The notes beneath the pieces were generated by a model that worked only from the letters and a program-made list of their open reading frames with translations, was not told where the DNA came from and did no database searches. The position numbers and the translations under genes were made by a program. From NCBI GenBank assembly GCA_028706995.1, contig JAQTVR010000089.1, positions 1 to 5,351 on the forward strand: DNA of 5,351 nt, in the 5' to 3' direction. This document shows positions 1 to 4,081 of the stretch, piece after piece (position 1 is the first letter of the stretch; each line of letters starts with the position of its first letter). Source of the stretch: Dehalococcoidales bacterium (GTDB taxonomy: Bacteria; Chloroflexota; Dehalococcoidia; Dehalococcoidales; UBA5627).

Positions 1-91
1 GTAATGCTGGATGTTTACATCACCTGTGTCTCGGTCTCGGTGATAAGGTACGGCGTGTCAATTGCCGGAAGTAATGCTGGATGTTTACATC
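1..91. repeat. 21-nt exact direct repeat, 70 nt apart
   Basis: Positions 1-21 and 71-91 are identical (GTAATGCTGGATG...ACATC) and lie in the polymerase remnant. Only the second copy is in frame with the following polymerase sequence; the 70-nt offset is not a multiple of three. The match stops exactly at 21/91. It could be the visible end of a 70-bp tandem duplication that began left of the window, or an assembly artefact at a contig end, since 21 is a common k-mer length and copy one starts at base 1. Confidence 0.8.
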
Positions 92-334
92 GCTACACCG
101 GAGACCTGGGCGACTCTGCTGTTAATCCGGACCGGCAGCAAGGAGCACAACATCCGCCTGTGATCGCTGGCAAAACAGAAGGGCATGAAGCTCCATGCAG
201 ACGGCAGCGGATTGTTCCAAGTGACCAATAATGGCGAAGACCAAGAATTCAAAGTGCGGATAGCCGGTGACACGGAGAATTCAATTTTCGCGGCGCTCGG
301 CATACCGTACCAACGGCCGGAGGCAAGAGAGTAA
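1..334 (+). pseudogene. 3' end of family X (pol beta-like) DNA polymerase, partial and disrupted
   Basis: Left-truncated by the window edge. From 71 the frame reads VMLDVYIATPETWATLLL, then RTGSKEHNIRL, then a TGA at 161-163, then SLAKQKGMKLHADG, ending IFAALGIPYQRPEARE with TAA at 332-334. This is the end of the family X polymerase palm/thumb. TGS...N matches the TGSDIFN segment of DNA polymerase beta (Asn279), and the tail matches its EKDIFDYIQWKYREPKDR end. By that alignment the TGA sits at the Arg283 position, so a single CGA to TGA change would explain it. Upstream, positions 24-68 read as polymerase-like (LGDKVRRVNCRK) in another frame, so about one base is missing near 69-71. The family repairs gaps in DNA; this copy could not make an intact enzyme by normal decoding. 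Alternatives are sequencing or assembly error at the window start, or recoding of the TGA. Confidence 0.72.
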
Positions 335-390
335 TGGCGCATGAATGTCCAGATTGCGGTCAAACATGTTACTGCGCCGATACCTTTTAA
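334..390 (+). CDS. 18-aa Cys-rich peptide (possible truncated zinc-binding protein)
   Basis: Reads MAHECPDCGQTCYCADTF and stops at TAA (388-390). The ATG overlaps the polymerase stop (TAATG, 332-336), a usual arrangement for translational coupling, and its stop codon merges into the AAGGAG of the next gene. Cysteines at residues 5, 8, 12 and 14 give C-x2-C-x3-C-x-C, a metal-binding pattern. Phages often carry longer acidic, Cys-rich proteins that begin this way, so this may be a truncated remnant of one. Function is unknown. Its size makes the call uncertain; the tight junctions on both sides are the main support. Confidence 0.45.
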   Translation: MAHECPDCGQTCYCADTF

Positions 391-402
391 GGAGTTTGTA
401 GG

Positions 403-681
403 ATGAAGACAGAAAAGTACACATTCAAACCTGGTGATATTGTCAAATATAAAGAGAGCGAGAATGGTATTGGTCCATGGGTAATCTTGGGCACGATGGA
501 GGCTGTTGCTAAGTTCAAAATACAGAAACGCAAATTCAGAGCTGAGGTCGTGAAGGTGATAGCTTATAAATTCGATAAAGATGGTGATCCCTGTATCCAG
601 TTGAGACGACTGGATACAAAAGCGCACGGGCTAGAGACGTGGTCTCAGGGATTTATTGTTCTGGATGAGGTAAAATCATGA
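403..681 (+). CDS. Small basic protein, probable SH3-like barrel
   Basis: 92 aa. Start chosen at the ATG preceded by AAGGAG (389-394, 8-nt spacing). The N-terminus YTFKPGDIVKYK is the phi-K-x-G-D-x-V-x-Y pattern typical of the first strand of small SH3-like/KOW-type barrels. Alternating hydrophobic and charged strands follow (WVILGTM, FRAEVVKVIAYKF, CIQLRRLD), ending GFIVLDEVKS. It has no Met-rich leader or membrane helix, so it is probably cytoplasmic. It is basic overall, and a nucleic-acid or protein-binding role is only inference. The partial gene at the right edge of the window carries a similar FKIGDYIK start but no clear homology beyond it. A perfect hairpin lies in its 3' third (592-618). 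The stop overlaps the next ATG (ATGA, 678-681). Confidence 0.75.
   Translation: MKTEKYTFKPGDIVKYKESENGIGPWVILGTMEAVAKFKIQKRKFRAEVVKVIAYKFDKDGDPCIQLRRLDTKAHGLETWSQGFIVLDEVKS
592..618. repeat. Perfect 10-bp inverted repeat within a coding region
   Basis: TGTATCCAGT (592-601) and ACTGGATACA (609-618) are exact reverse complements around a 7-nt loop (TGAGACG). The hairpin lies inside the 92-aa gene, over codons for CIQLRRLDT. No T-run follows on either strand, so an intrinsic terminator is unlikely. It could be an operator-like site, an mRNA processing or pausing hairpin, or chance. Confidence 0.7.
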
Positions 682-749
682 GCAGTTGCCCCTATAACAG
701 TGAGGAATTAGATTATTGGGATGGCGTATGTAATCCGATGGGAGGATAG
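678..749 (+). CDS. 23-aa Cys-containing peptide
   Basis: Reads MSSCPYNSEELDYWDG then VCNPMGG and stops at TAG (747-749). Its ATG overlaps the previous stop (ATGA). Its 3' end carries the GGGAGG (740-745) used by the next gene at 753, so translating it could feed ribosomes into that gene. Two cysteines, a tryptophan and acidic residues are all that can be noted. I do not recognise a family. It may be a real micro-protein or a leader ORF for the DUF5131 gene. Confidence 0.4.
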   Translation: MSSCPYNSEELDYWDGVCNPMGG

Positions 750-752
750 AAT

Positions 753-1565
753 ATGTTAAGTGAAACCAAAATAGAGTATCTAACACATTTATGGTCGTTC
801 TATCCAGGTTGCAATCACTGGAAAGATGGTCATTGTCCATTGCCGAACTGCTGGGCGCACGGCATGGCACGCAGGTTCAAAACAAAGACGCTTGGCAAGG
901 AATGTTTCACGCCTAAACTCTTGCCGGAAAAACTACTTGACCCACTCAAGGGATACAATCCCAAGAAGCCACGCAGGATAGGGGTATGCTTCACCGGCGA
1001 TCTGTTTGGGAATTGGGTAGACCCTGAGCAAACGGTATGTGACAAATCTGGTTATGCAGATAGTTCATTAAAATTTATAGTATTAGATATAATTAAGCGA
1101 TGTCCCGCAGACCGCTTCCTGTTTCTCACCAAGTGCCCGCAGAACCTCAAGAAATGGTCGCCGTTTCCTGATAACGCATGGGTCGGGGCGAGCGTCTGTA
1201 ACAACGAAATGTTGGATGTTGCTTTATTTTATCTATCTAATATTGAGGCTAAAATAAAGTTTTTATCTTTTGAACCTCTATTGGAACAAACATCAGTCAA
1301 TCCGAACGATTTTATAAATACAGTAGACTGGTTAATCATAGGGCAACAGACGCCCGCTCGCAAAGGCACGACTCCTAAAATTGAATGGATACGTGAGATA
1401 GTGGACGCTGCCGATAAAGCCGGTGTGCCGGTGTTCTTAAAAAATAACTTGAGAGATTTGTTACCCGTAAATGAGCTATTTTATCACTTTGAGGATACAT
1501 CCGAATCAGGAATGACTAGTGAGTTCTTACCAGTTTTGCGCCAGGACTTTCCAAAGGAGCATTGA
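753..1565 (+). CDS. DUF5131 family protein (phage Gp37/Gp68-like)
   Basis: 270 aa, about the usual family length. Start preceded by GGGAGG (740-745). Family landmarks appear in order: an N-terminal Cys segment PGC20...C28...C33WA, followed by basic MARRF; the block PKKPRRIGVCFTGDLFGNWV (residues 70-89); FLFLTKCPQNL (about 122-132); WVGASV (about 141-146); FLSFEPLL (about 170-177); WLIIGQQT; and AGVPVFLKNNL near the end. Members are common in phages and bacteria, and the fold and Cys cluster resemble radical-SAM enzymes. The Cys spacing here (x7, x4) is wider than the x6, x2 I expect for the family. The biochemical reaction is not established, so none is assigned. Base composition is patchy: AT-rich stretches (about 1060-1095, 1200-1335, 1430-1500) alternate with GC-richer ones, hinting at mosaic recombination. 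Confidence 0.82.
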   Translation: MLSETKIEYLTHLWSFYPGCNHWKDGHCPLPNCWAHGMARRFKTKTLGKECFTPKLLPEKLLDPLKGYNPKKPRRIGVCFTGDLFGNWVDPEQTVCDKSGYADSSLKFIVLDIIKRCPADRFLFLTKCPQNLKKWSPFPDNAWVGASVCNNEMLDVALFYLSNIEAKIKFLSFEPLLEQTSVNPNDFINTVDWLIIGQQTPARKGTTPKIEWIREIVDAADKAGVPVFLKNNLRDLLPVNELFYHFEDTSESGMTSEFLPVLRQDFPKEH

Positions 1566-1566
1566 A

Positions 1567-1881
1567 ATGAACAAGGAAGAACTCAGAAAGAAGCTGGAAA
1601 ATATGCAACCACCCAAATGCATTAATTGTGAGTATGCTAAAACATGCGCTGTATATAATAAAGCAGATTATGGCTTATGGTGTACTAAGGATATAGACCA
1701 AATCCTAGCCTTGATTCCTGATGAGGAATATAAGATTGCAGAAGCCAGACAGGAAGGCAGGAAAGAGGCTATGGAGTGGGTTAATAGCTTAGAGCATCGT
1801 GTTATATACAGAGGGGAGCTAATACTAAATATATGTCCCAATGAGGTAACAGCCAAACTCAAGGACTGGGGGATAGAATGA
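1567..1881 (+). CDS. 104-aa protein with N-terminal Cys cluster
   Basis: Start set at the ATG one base after the previous stop, with AAAGGAG at 1553-1559 (7-nt spacing). An upstream in-frame ATG at 1519 would overlap the DUF5131 gene by 47 nt and lacks a comparable site. After a charged helix (NKEELRKKLENM) comes C18-x2-C21-x5-C27-x11-C39, a possible zinc or iron-sulfur site. Then comes a long amphipathic helix (about 58-79, EEYKIAEARQEGRKEAMEWV) and a C-terminal EVTAKLKDWGIE. There is no signal or membrane segment. I do not recognise the family; helical tails of this kind are common in small phage accessory proteins. It sits mid-operon, and its stop overlaps the next start (ATGA, 1878-1881). 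Confidence 0.78.
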   Translation: MNKEELRKKLENMQPPKCINCEYAKTCAVYNKADYGLWCTKDIDQILALIPDEEYKIAEARQEGRKEAMEWVNSLEHRVIYRGELILNICPNEVTAKLKDWGIE

Positions 1882-2003
1882 GAAAACTCTTATGTCTATT
1901 TGGCTTTCACAGGTGGACTAAATGGCTTCCCCATTGCGACTACGGAAATAAAGATGTCCGTTTCTGCGAGATATGCGGGAAACGGCAGGAGAGGAGAGTA
2001 TGA
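1878..2003 (+). CDS. 41-aa zinc-ribbon-like micro-protein
   Basis: Begins MRKLLCLFGFHRWTKWLPHC and ends RFCEICGKRQERRV; stop TGA at 2001-2003. A C6-x4-H11 pair and C20, followed by a C30-x2-C33-G knuckle in a basic context, is the layout of small treble-clef/zinc-ribbon phage proteins. A single metal site with nucleic-acid binding is plausible but not shown. It is joined by ATGA overlaps on both sides (1878-1881 with the upstream gene, 2000-2003 with the ASCH remnant), so it belongs to the same transcript. The real ASCH gene once followed it directly. Confidence 0.65.
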   Translation: MRKLLCLFGFHRWTKWLPHCDYGNKDVRFCEICGKRQERRV

Positions 2004-2035
2004 ATAAACCGATCTACGCATTGTCAATCAAGCAG
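2000..2035 (+). pseudogene. Displaced 5' end of an ASCH-domain gene
   Basis: The ATG at 2000 has a good Shine-Dalgarno (GGAGAGGAG, 1988-1996) and an ATGA overlap with the upstream gene. It encodes MNKPIYALSIKQ. ASCH proteins of this type begin with ALSIRQPWAW, as does the complete gene at 2887, so this is an ASCH N-terminus cut just before PWAW. The next base, 2036, is already the stop codon of the antisense homing endonuclease gene. The frame does not stop there: it continues through the antisense of the endonuclease gene to a TAA at 2897-2899, giving a potential 299-aa fusion with no expected function. The remnant marks the original position of the ASCH gene in the operon. Confidence 0.75.
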
Positions 2036-2038
2036 CTA
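2018..2038 (+). repeat. Left arm of 21-nt inverted repeat flanking the homing endonuclease gene
   Basis: Starts GCATTGTCAATC and ends GCAGCTA. It encodes ALSIKQ of the ASCH remnant and includes the endonuclease stop codon (CTA on this strand). It is the reverse complement of 2836-2856 at 19 of 21 positions. Both differences are third-codon G/A changes in the ASCH frame (TTG/TTA, CAG/CAA), and both become G.U pairs in plus-strand RNA. Confidence 0.85.
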
Positions 2039-2821
2039 GCCCTTGGCGATAGCAATCATCTGTCGATGGTTGAAGTATCTCAAAACACTAATATAACTGG
2101 GAATGTTGTGGCAATCAATACTCCTAACCCCTTCGCCATTTTTGATTTTCTCACCCAAGGCATTAATCACATTTGGGAGAGTCACTTCAACCATCTTAAC
2201 CATCTTAACTTCTGCACCGAGTTTTTGCGCTTTTCTGGTATATTCCCCCTTGTTTTGATAACTGGAAATAATCTCGTTAATAACCTCTCGTTTTCTTCTA
2301 AGAGAAGAGCCGACCAAATTAGAAAATTGTCTATAATTTTGGATACCGGCATTGATTCTGAGTTCATAAACTACCTTAGAACCCAAATGGCTAATGCTAT
2401 TCTTTGTTGGTCTCAATGTTGTCTTTATATCCAAGGCAGTAAAATACTTAACACTCTTATTCATAGTTTCGATATTAGTCGAGTACATCGAAATGCGACG
2501 CTGAACACTATTTGGAGTTGTGCCAATTCTATGCAATTGCGCATTCCCCTCACTATCAAAAAAACCACGAAGCCAGGCTTTATAACCCTCTATCGTTTCC
2601 GGTTCGTAACCATGAAGCCAATTAAATTTACCGTCGTAATTTCCCTTGGTGACCTTCCAGTATTTTCCTTCTATCCGAGGTTTAGTATCATAGCCAAAAG
2701 CCTCTTTAATTGCATGAGAAAACTCTCGAATAAAATCCTCGTCTTTTACATGAAGTCCAAGATTAGTTGTGCACCATCCATCACCAGCCAAAACACCAGA
2801 AATATAAGCCGTGTAATCCAT
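2036..2821 (-). CDS. LAGLIDADG homing endonuclease
   Basis: 261 aa from the ATG at 2821, chosen because AGAGGTGAG precedes it by a few bases and the first motif follows at once. An in-frame ATG at 2887 would overlap the ASCH start and its -35 box. Motif 1 is ISGVLAGDG (residues 7-15, catalytic Asp14) and motif 2 is LRGFFDSEG (84-92, catalytic Glu91). Two motifs in one chain indicate a monomeric enzyme that cuts a long asymmetric site of roughly 18-24 bp. Both acidic catalytic residues are present, so activity is plausible. The gene lies antisense to the operon it invaded, is AT-rich, and ends exactly at the ASCH remnant. It uses no TTA, CTA or TCA codons, leaving the codon-aligned opposite strand open throughout. 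A short tandem repeat near 2190-2208 encodes KMVKMV. Confidence 0.9.
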   Translation of the reverse strand: MDYTAYISGVLAGDGWCTTNLGLHVKDEDFIREFSHAIKEAFGYDTKPRIEGKYWKVTKGNYDGKFNWLHGYEPETIEGYKAWLRGFFDSEGNAQLHRIGTTPNSVQRRISMYSTNIETMNKSVKYFTALDIKTTLRPTKNSISHLGSKVVYELRINAGIQNYRQFSNLVGSSLRRKREVINEIISSYQNKGEYTRKAQKLGAEVKMVKMVEVTLPNVINALGEKIKNGEGVRSIDCHNIPSYISVLRYFNHRQMIAIAKG

Positions 2822-2835
2822 AATCTCACCTCTGT

Positions 2836-2856
2836 TAGTTGCTTGATTGATAATGC
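2836..2856 (-). repeat. Right arm of 21-nt inverted repeat, in the endonuclease 5' leader
   Basis: On the minus strand it reads GCATTATCAATC...AAGCAACTA, which in one frame again gives ALSIKQL, a third copy of the ASCH N-terminal coding segment. A stop two codons upstream and the lack of a start mean it is not a gene. It lies between the endonuclease promoter and its ATG, near the expected transcription start. Confidence 0.85.
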
Positions 2857-2858
2857 TA

Positions 2859-2887
2859 ATTATACCGTATATAAGGAGGCAGTTCAA
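2859..2887 (-). promoter_or_regulatory. Sigma-70-type promoter for the homing endonuclease
   Basis: On the minus strand TTGAAC (2887-2882) and a perfect TATAAT (2864-2859) are separated by exactly 17 nt, the ideal spacing. Transcription would start near 2852, inside the right repeat arm, about 30 nt ahead of the endonuclease ATG at 2821. The -35 box covers bases just ahead of and at the ASCH start, and the spacer covers the ASCH Shine-Dalgarno (2873-2879), so the two genes share the same DNA for different signals. The remainder of the 65-bp gap (2822-2886) holds the right repeat arm and the two ribosome binding sites. No convincing plus-strand promoter is visible. Confidence 0.65.
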
Positions 2888-3303
2888 TGTATGCCTTAAG
2901 TATTCGCCAACCCTGGGCGTGGCTATTGACCAATCGCCTGAAAGATGTTGAGAATCGGGATTGGCTCTTGCCTATGGAAATGATGGGTGAGCGTATTTAT
3001 GTTCATGCCAGCAAGAGTCGTTCGGATATGCAACCCGAAATATTTACATGGATTAGTTCACGTTTCCTTTCGGGTGAGGATAGAGAGCGGTTTGTCGATG
3101 TTGTAGTTACCGAGACATTATCGTTCGGCGCAATAATCGGTGAGGTAACTATTATTCAGAGGGTTAATCATAGTTGCAATTCTGTTTGGTACGTACCAGA
3201 TTCCGAGGGATTTATCGTTGAGTGTGGTGTCCTCTACGACAATCCCATCCCCTGCAGGGGGCAACTCGGATTCTGGAAACCGAAGGAGATGGCTCTAAAA
3301 TGA
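2887..3303 (+). CDS. ASCH-domain (PUA-like) protein
   Basis: 138 aa. Start ATG with AAGGAGG at 2873-2879 (7-nt spacing). The protein opens with YALSIRQPWAWLL, then KDVENRDW, GERIYVHASKS (about residues 35-45), GAIIGEVTI (about 82-90) and PIPCRGQLGFWK near the end. This is the full order of conserved blocks in SIRQPWA-type ASCH proteins, which have a PUA-like beta-barrel. The fold typically binds RNA; some relatives are ribonucleases or amidohydrolases of modified nucleosides, but no activity can be assigned here. The gene appears complete despite the endonuclease upstream, because its first eight codons are supplied anew with different codons from those of the remnant at 2000. The antisense-derived ORF from 2000 stops at 2899 inside it, so reinitiation coupling is possible. 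Confidence 0.85.
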   Translation: MYALSIRQPWAWLLTNRLKDVENRDWLLPMEMMGERIYVHASKSRSDMQPEIFTWISSRFLSGEDRERFVDVVVTETLSFGAIIGEVTIIQRVNHSCNSVWYVPDSEGFIVECGVLYDNPIPCRGQLGFWKPKEMALK

Positions 3304-3386
3304 CCGCTATCGGTGTAGAGTGTATGAAACCACCTACCGGGCAAAACAGCCCATGCCTTGCCCTAAGCAGGCGGCAATCCCTATAG
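3300..3386 (+). CDS. Possible 28-aa peptide at the end of the plus-strand operon
   Basis: Starts at an ATG overlapping the ASCH stop (ATGA, 3300-3303), with AAGGAG about 11 nt upstream inside the ASCH gene. Reads MTAIGVECMKPPTG then QNSPCLALSRRQSL, stop TAG at 3384-3386. It has two cysteines and a basic end, and no recognisable family. Its last bases overlap the end of the convergent 34-aa gene. Support comes only from the stop/start overlap, which recurs throughout this operon. It could equally be the non-coding convergent spacer. Confidence 0.3.
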   Translation: MTAIGVECMKPPTGQNSPCLALSRRQSL

Positions 3387-3485
3387 TTTCCGGCGGTTCT
3401 TGTGCCAGATCGCAGTGCACAGAATAGTCACTCCGAAGAGGTATAGGAGTGCAAGTACGTTAGTCGCGAAAATCAAGGTTTCCAT
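3381..3485 (-). CDS. 34-aa single-pass membrane peptide
   Basis: Reads METLIFATNVLALLYLFG then VTILCTAIWHKNRRKL, stop TAG at 3383-3381. The ATG follows directly on the TAA of the coiled-coil gene, and GGAAGGAAAG at that gene's end serves as ribosome binding site. Residues about 4-27 form one hydrophobic helix, followed by a basic tail (HKNRRK), which predicts an N-out/C-in single-pass membrane peptide. It closes the minus-strand cassette with the holin-like and coiled-coil genes, so a lysis accessory role (small holin, antiholin or spanin-type partner) is plausible inference. No family recognised. Confidence 0.6.
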   Translation of the reverse strand: METLIFATNVLALLYLFGVTILCTAIWHKNRRKL

Positions 3486-3746
3486 TTACTTTCCTTCCAG
3501 GTGTTCTAACCTACGGTCGTGGTCTTTCAGTTTTTCGTCATGTCTACCCTGCTGGATCTCGACAGTCTTTATACACGAATCATGGGATTCGCACTTTTTC
3601 TTCATCCTATTCACGGTCGCCTCCGCATCTTCTACCCGTTGCTCCAGTTTCCCCTCTTTCTCTCTCCGGCCACCGAAACTGATGAATATATTAGCGATTG
3701 TCGCCACTATACATACTATTATAGCTAAGGGATTAAGATATTCCAT
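3486..3746 (-). CDS. 86-aa protein: N-terminal membrane helix plus coiled coil (lysis-module type)
   Basis: Start chosen at 3746 because the alternative ATG at 3806 would overlap the holin-like gene by 44 nt. The site GGGAG (3763-3759) is 12 nt away, which is long; between them lies the palindrome AGTATACT (3753-3760), which might influence initiation. Residues about 6-24 (PLAIIVCIVATIANIFISF) form one membrane helix. Residues 27-86 are highly charged with heptad-like spacing (KLEQRVEDAEATVNRM, DEKLKDHDRRLEHLEGK), and C52 and C58 could be oxidised. Helix-then-coil proteins next to holins in phages include inner-membrane spanin-like and XhlA-like proteins, though XhlA has its helix at the C-terminus. 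The assignment to lysis is inferred from position. Confidence 0.75.
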   Translation of the reverse strand: MEYLNPLAIIVCIVATIANIFISFGGRREKEGKLEQRVEDAEATVNRMKKKCESHDSCIKTVEIQQGRHDEKLKDHDRRLEHLEGK

Positions 3747-3762
3747 ATACTGAGTATACTCC

Positions 3763-4080
3763 CTATGGAGAATTGGGGTGGACCGTAATCTTTTTCCATA
3801 GGTCATGCAGGTAACTGGACCCGCGCCCCATAGCGGCGCCGGACAATACCTGGCCTATAATGGATGGGGGAAAGCCGAGCTCAGCCATCAGGTCCACTTT
3901 ATAACCAATCGCCAGTCCGATCCCAAGCAGGAGACCGGCAGCCATGACCAGTTTTTTCCGGGACTCGGCAGCCAACGGCTTCCACCAGATCCCCAGGAGA
4001 TATTCAAGGAGCGTTTCAACAAAGAACGCTAAAATTACAGCCATGATAAATACTGCCGGCGCATTTTCTAATAGGTCCAT
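3763..4080 (-). CDS. Putative phage holin
   Basis: 105 aa. ATG one base after the upstream stop, with AAGGAG at the end of the upstream gene. Hydrophobic segments lie at about residues 9-31 (AVFIMAVILAFFVETLLEYLLG) and 44-60 (LVMAAGLLLGIGLAIGY), with a weaker one at about 71-85. The glycine-rich GAAMGRGSSYLHDLWKKI near the C-terminus is typical of a group of phage holin-like membrane proteins. Holins form membrane lesions that release endolysin at the end of infection. No endolysin gene is visible in the window; it may lie beyond the right edge. Length, topology and a neighbouring helix-coil protein support the call, but the function is inferred. Confidence 0.7.
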   Translation of the reverse strand: MDLLENAPAVFIMAVILAFFVETLLEYLLGIWWKPLAAESRKKLVMAAGLLLGIGLAIGYKVDLMAELGFPPSIIGQVLSGAAMGRGSSYLHDLWKKITVHPNSP

Positions 4081-4081
4081 G

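Larger units (their letters stand above)
2036..2910. mobile_element. Homing endonuclease cassette inserted in the ASCH gene, with replacement 5' end
   Basis: The left boundary is exact: ASCH codons end with CAG at 2035 and the antisense endonuclease stop begins at 2036. The right boundary is inferred to lie at the end of the re-created IRQ codons (2910), where the ASCH coding sequence resumes at PWAW. The cassette would therefore hold the endonuclease gene, a 65-bp divergent gap with a minus-strand promoter, a new AAGGAGG and a new ASCH start with different codons. Free-standing homing genes that bring a replacement end for the gene they split are known from fungal mitochondrial genes such as atp6 and rps3. 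Alternatively, two ASCH paralogues may have stood in tandem and the first was eroded. The segment is visibly more AT-rich than the genes around it. Confidence 0.6.

Noticed and set aside
4..231. 75-aa plus-strand ORF across the window start
   Set aside because: It is out of frame with the clear polymerase sequence for most of its length and lacks a family signal; it arises from the frame disruption.
85..627. 180-aa minus-strand ORF
   Set aside because: It is antisense to the polymerase end and the well-supported 92-aa gene, with no plausible domain.
2036..2886. Group I intron or intein containing the endonuclease
   Set aside because: The gene is antisense to ASCH, the ASCH reading frame restarts with its own ATG and Shine-Dalgarno, part of the exon is duplicated rather than simply interrupted, and no intein splice motifs are seen.
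2036..2887. Longer endonuclease start at 2887 on the minus strand
   Set aside because: The extra 22 residues would be read from the -35/-10 region and repeat arm; the ATG at 2821 has the better ribosome binding site.
3304..3380. Bidirectional terminator between the converging operons
   Set aside because: Only a 4-bp stem (GGGC 3339-3342 / GCCC 3349-3352) and other weak pairings are visible, with no T-run.
3400..3753. 117-aa and other plus-strand ORFs over the minus-strand lysis cassette
   Set aside because: They are antisense shadows of the coiled-coil and membrane genes, which have ribosome binding sites and coherent protein features.
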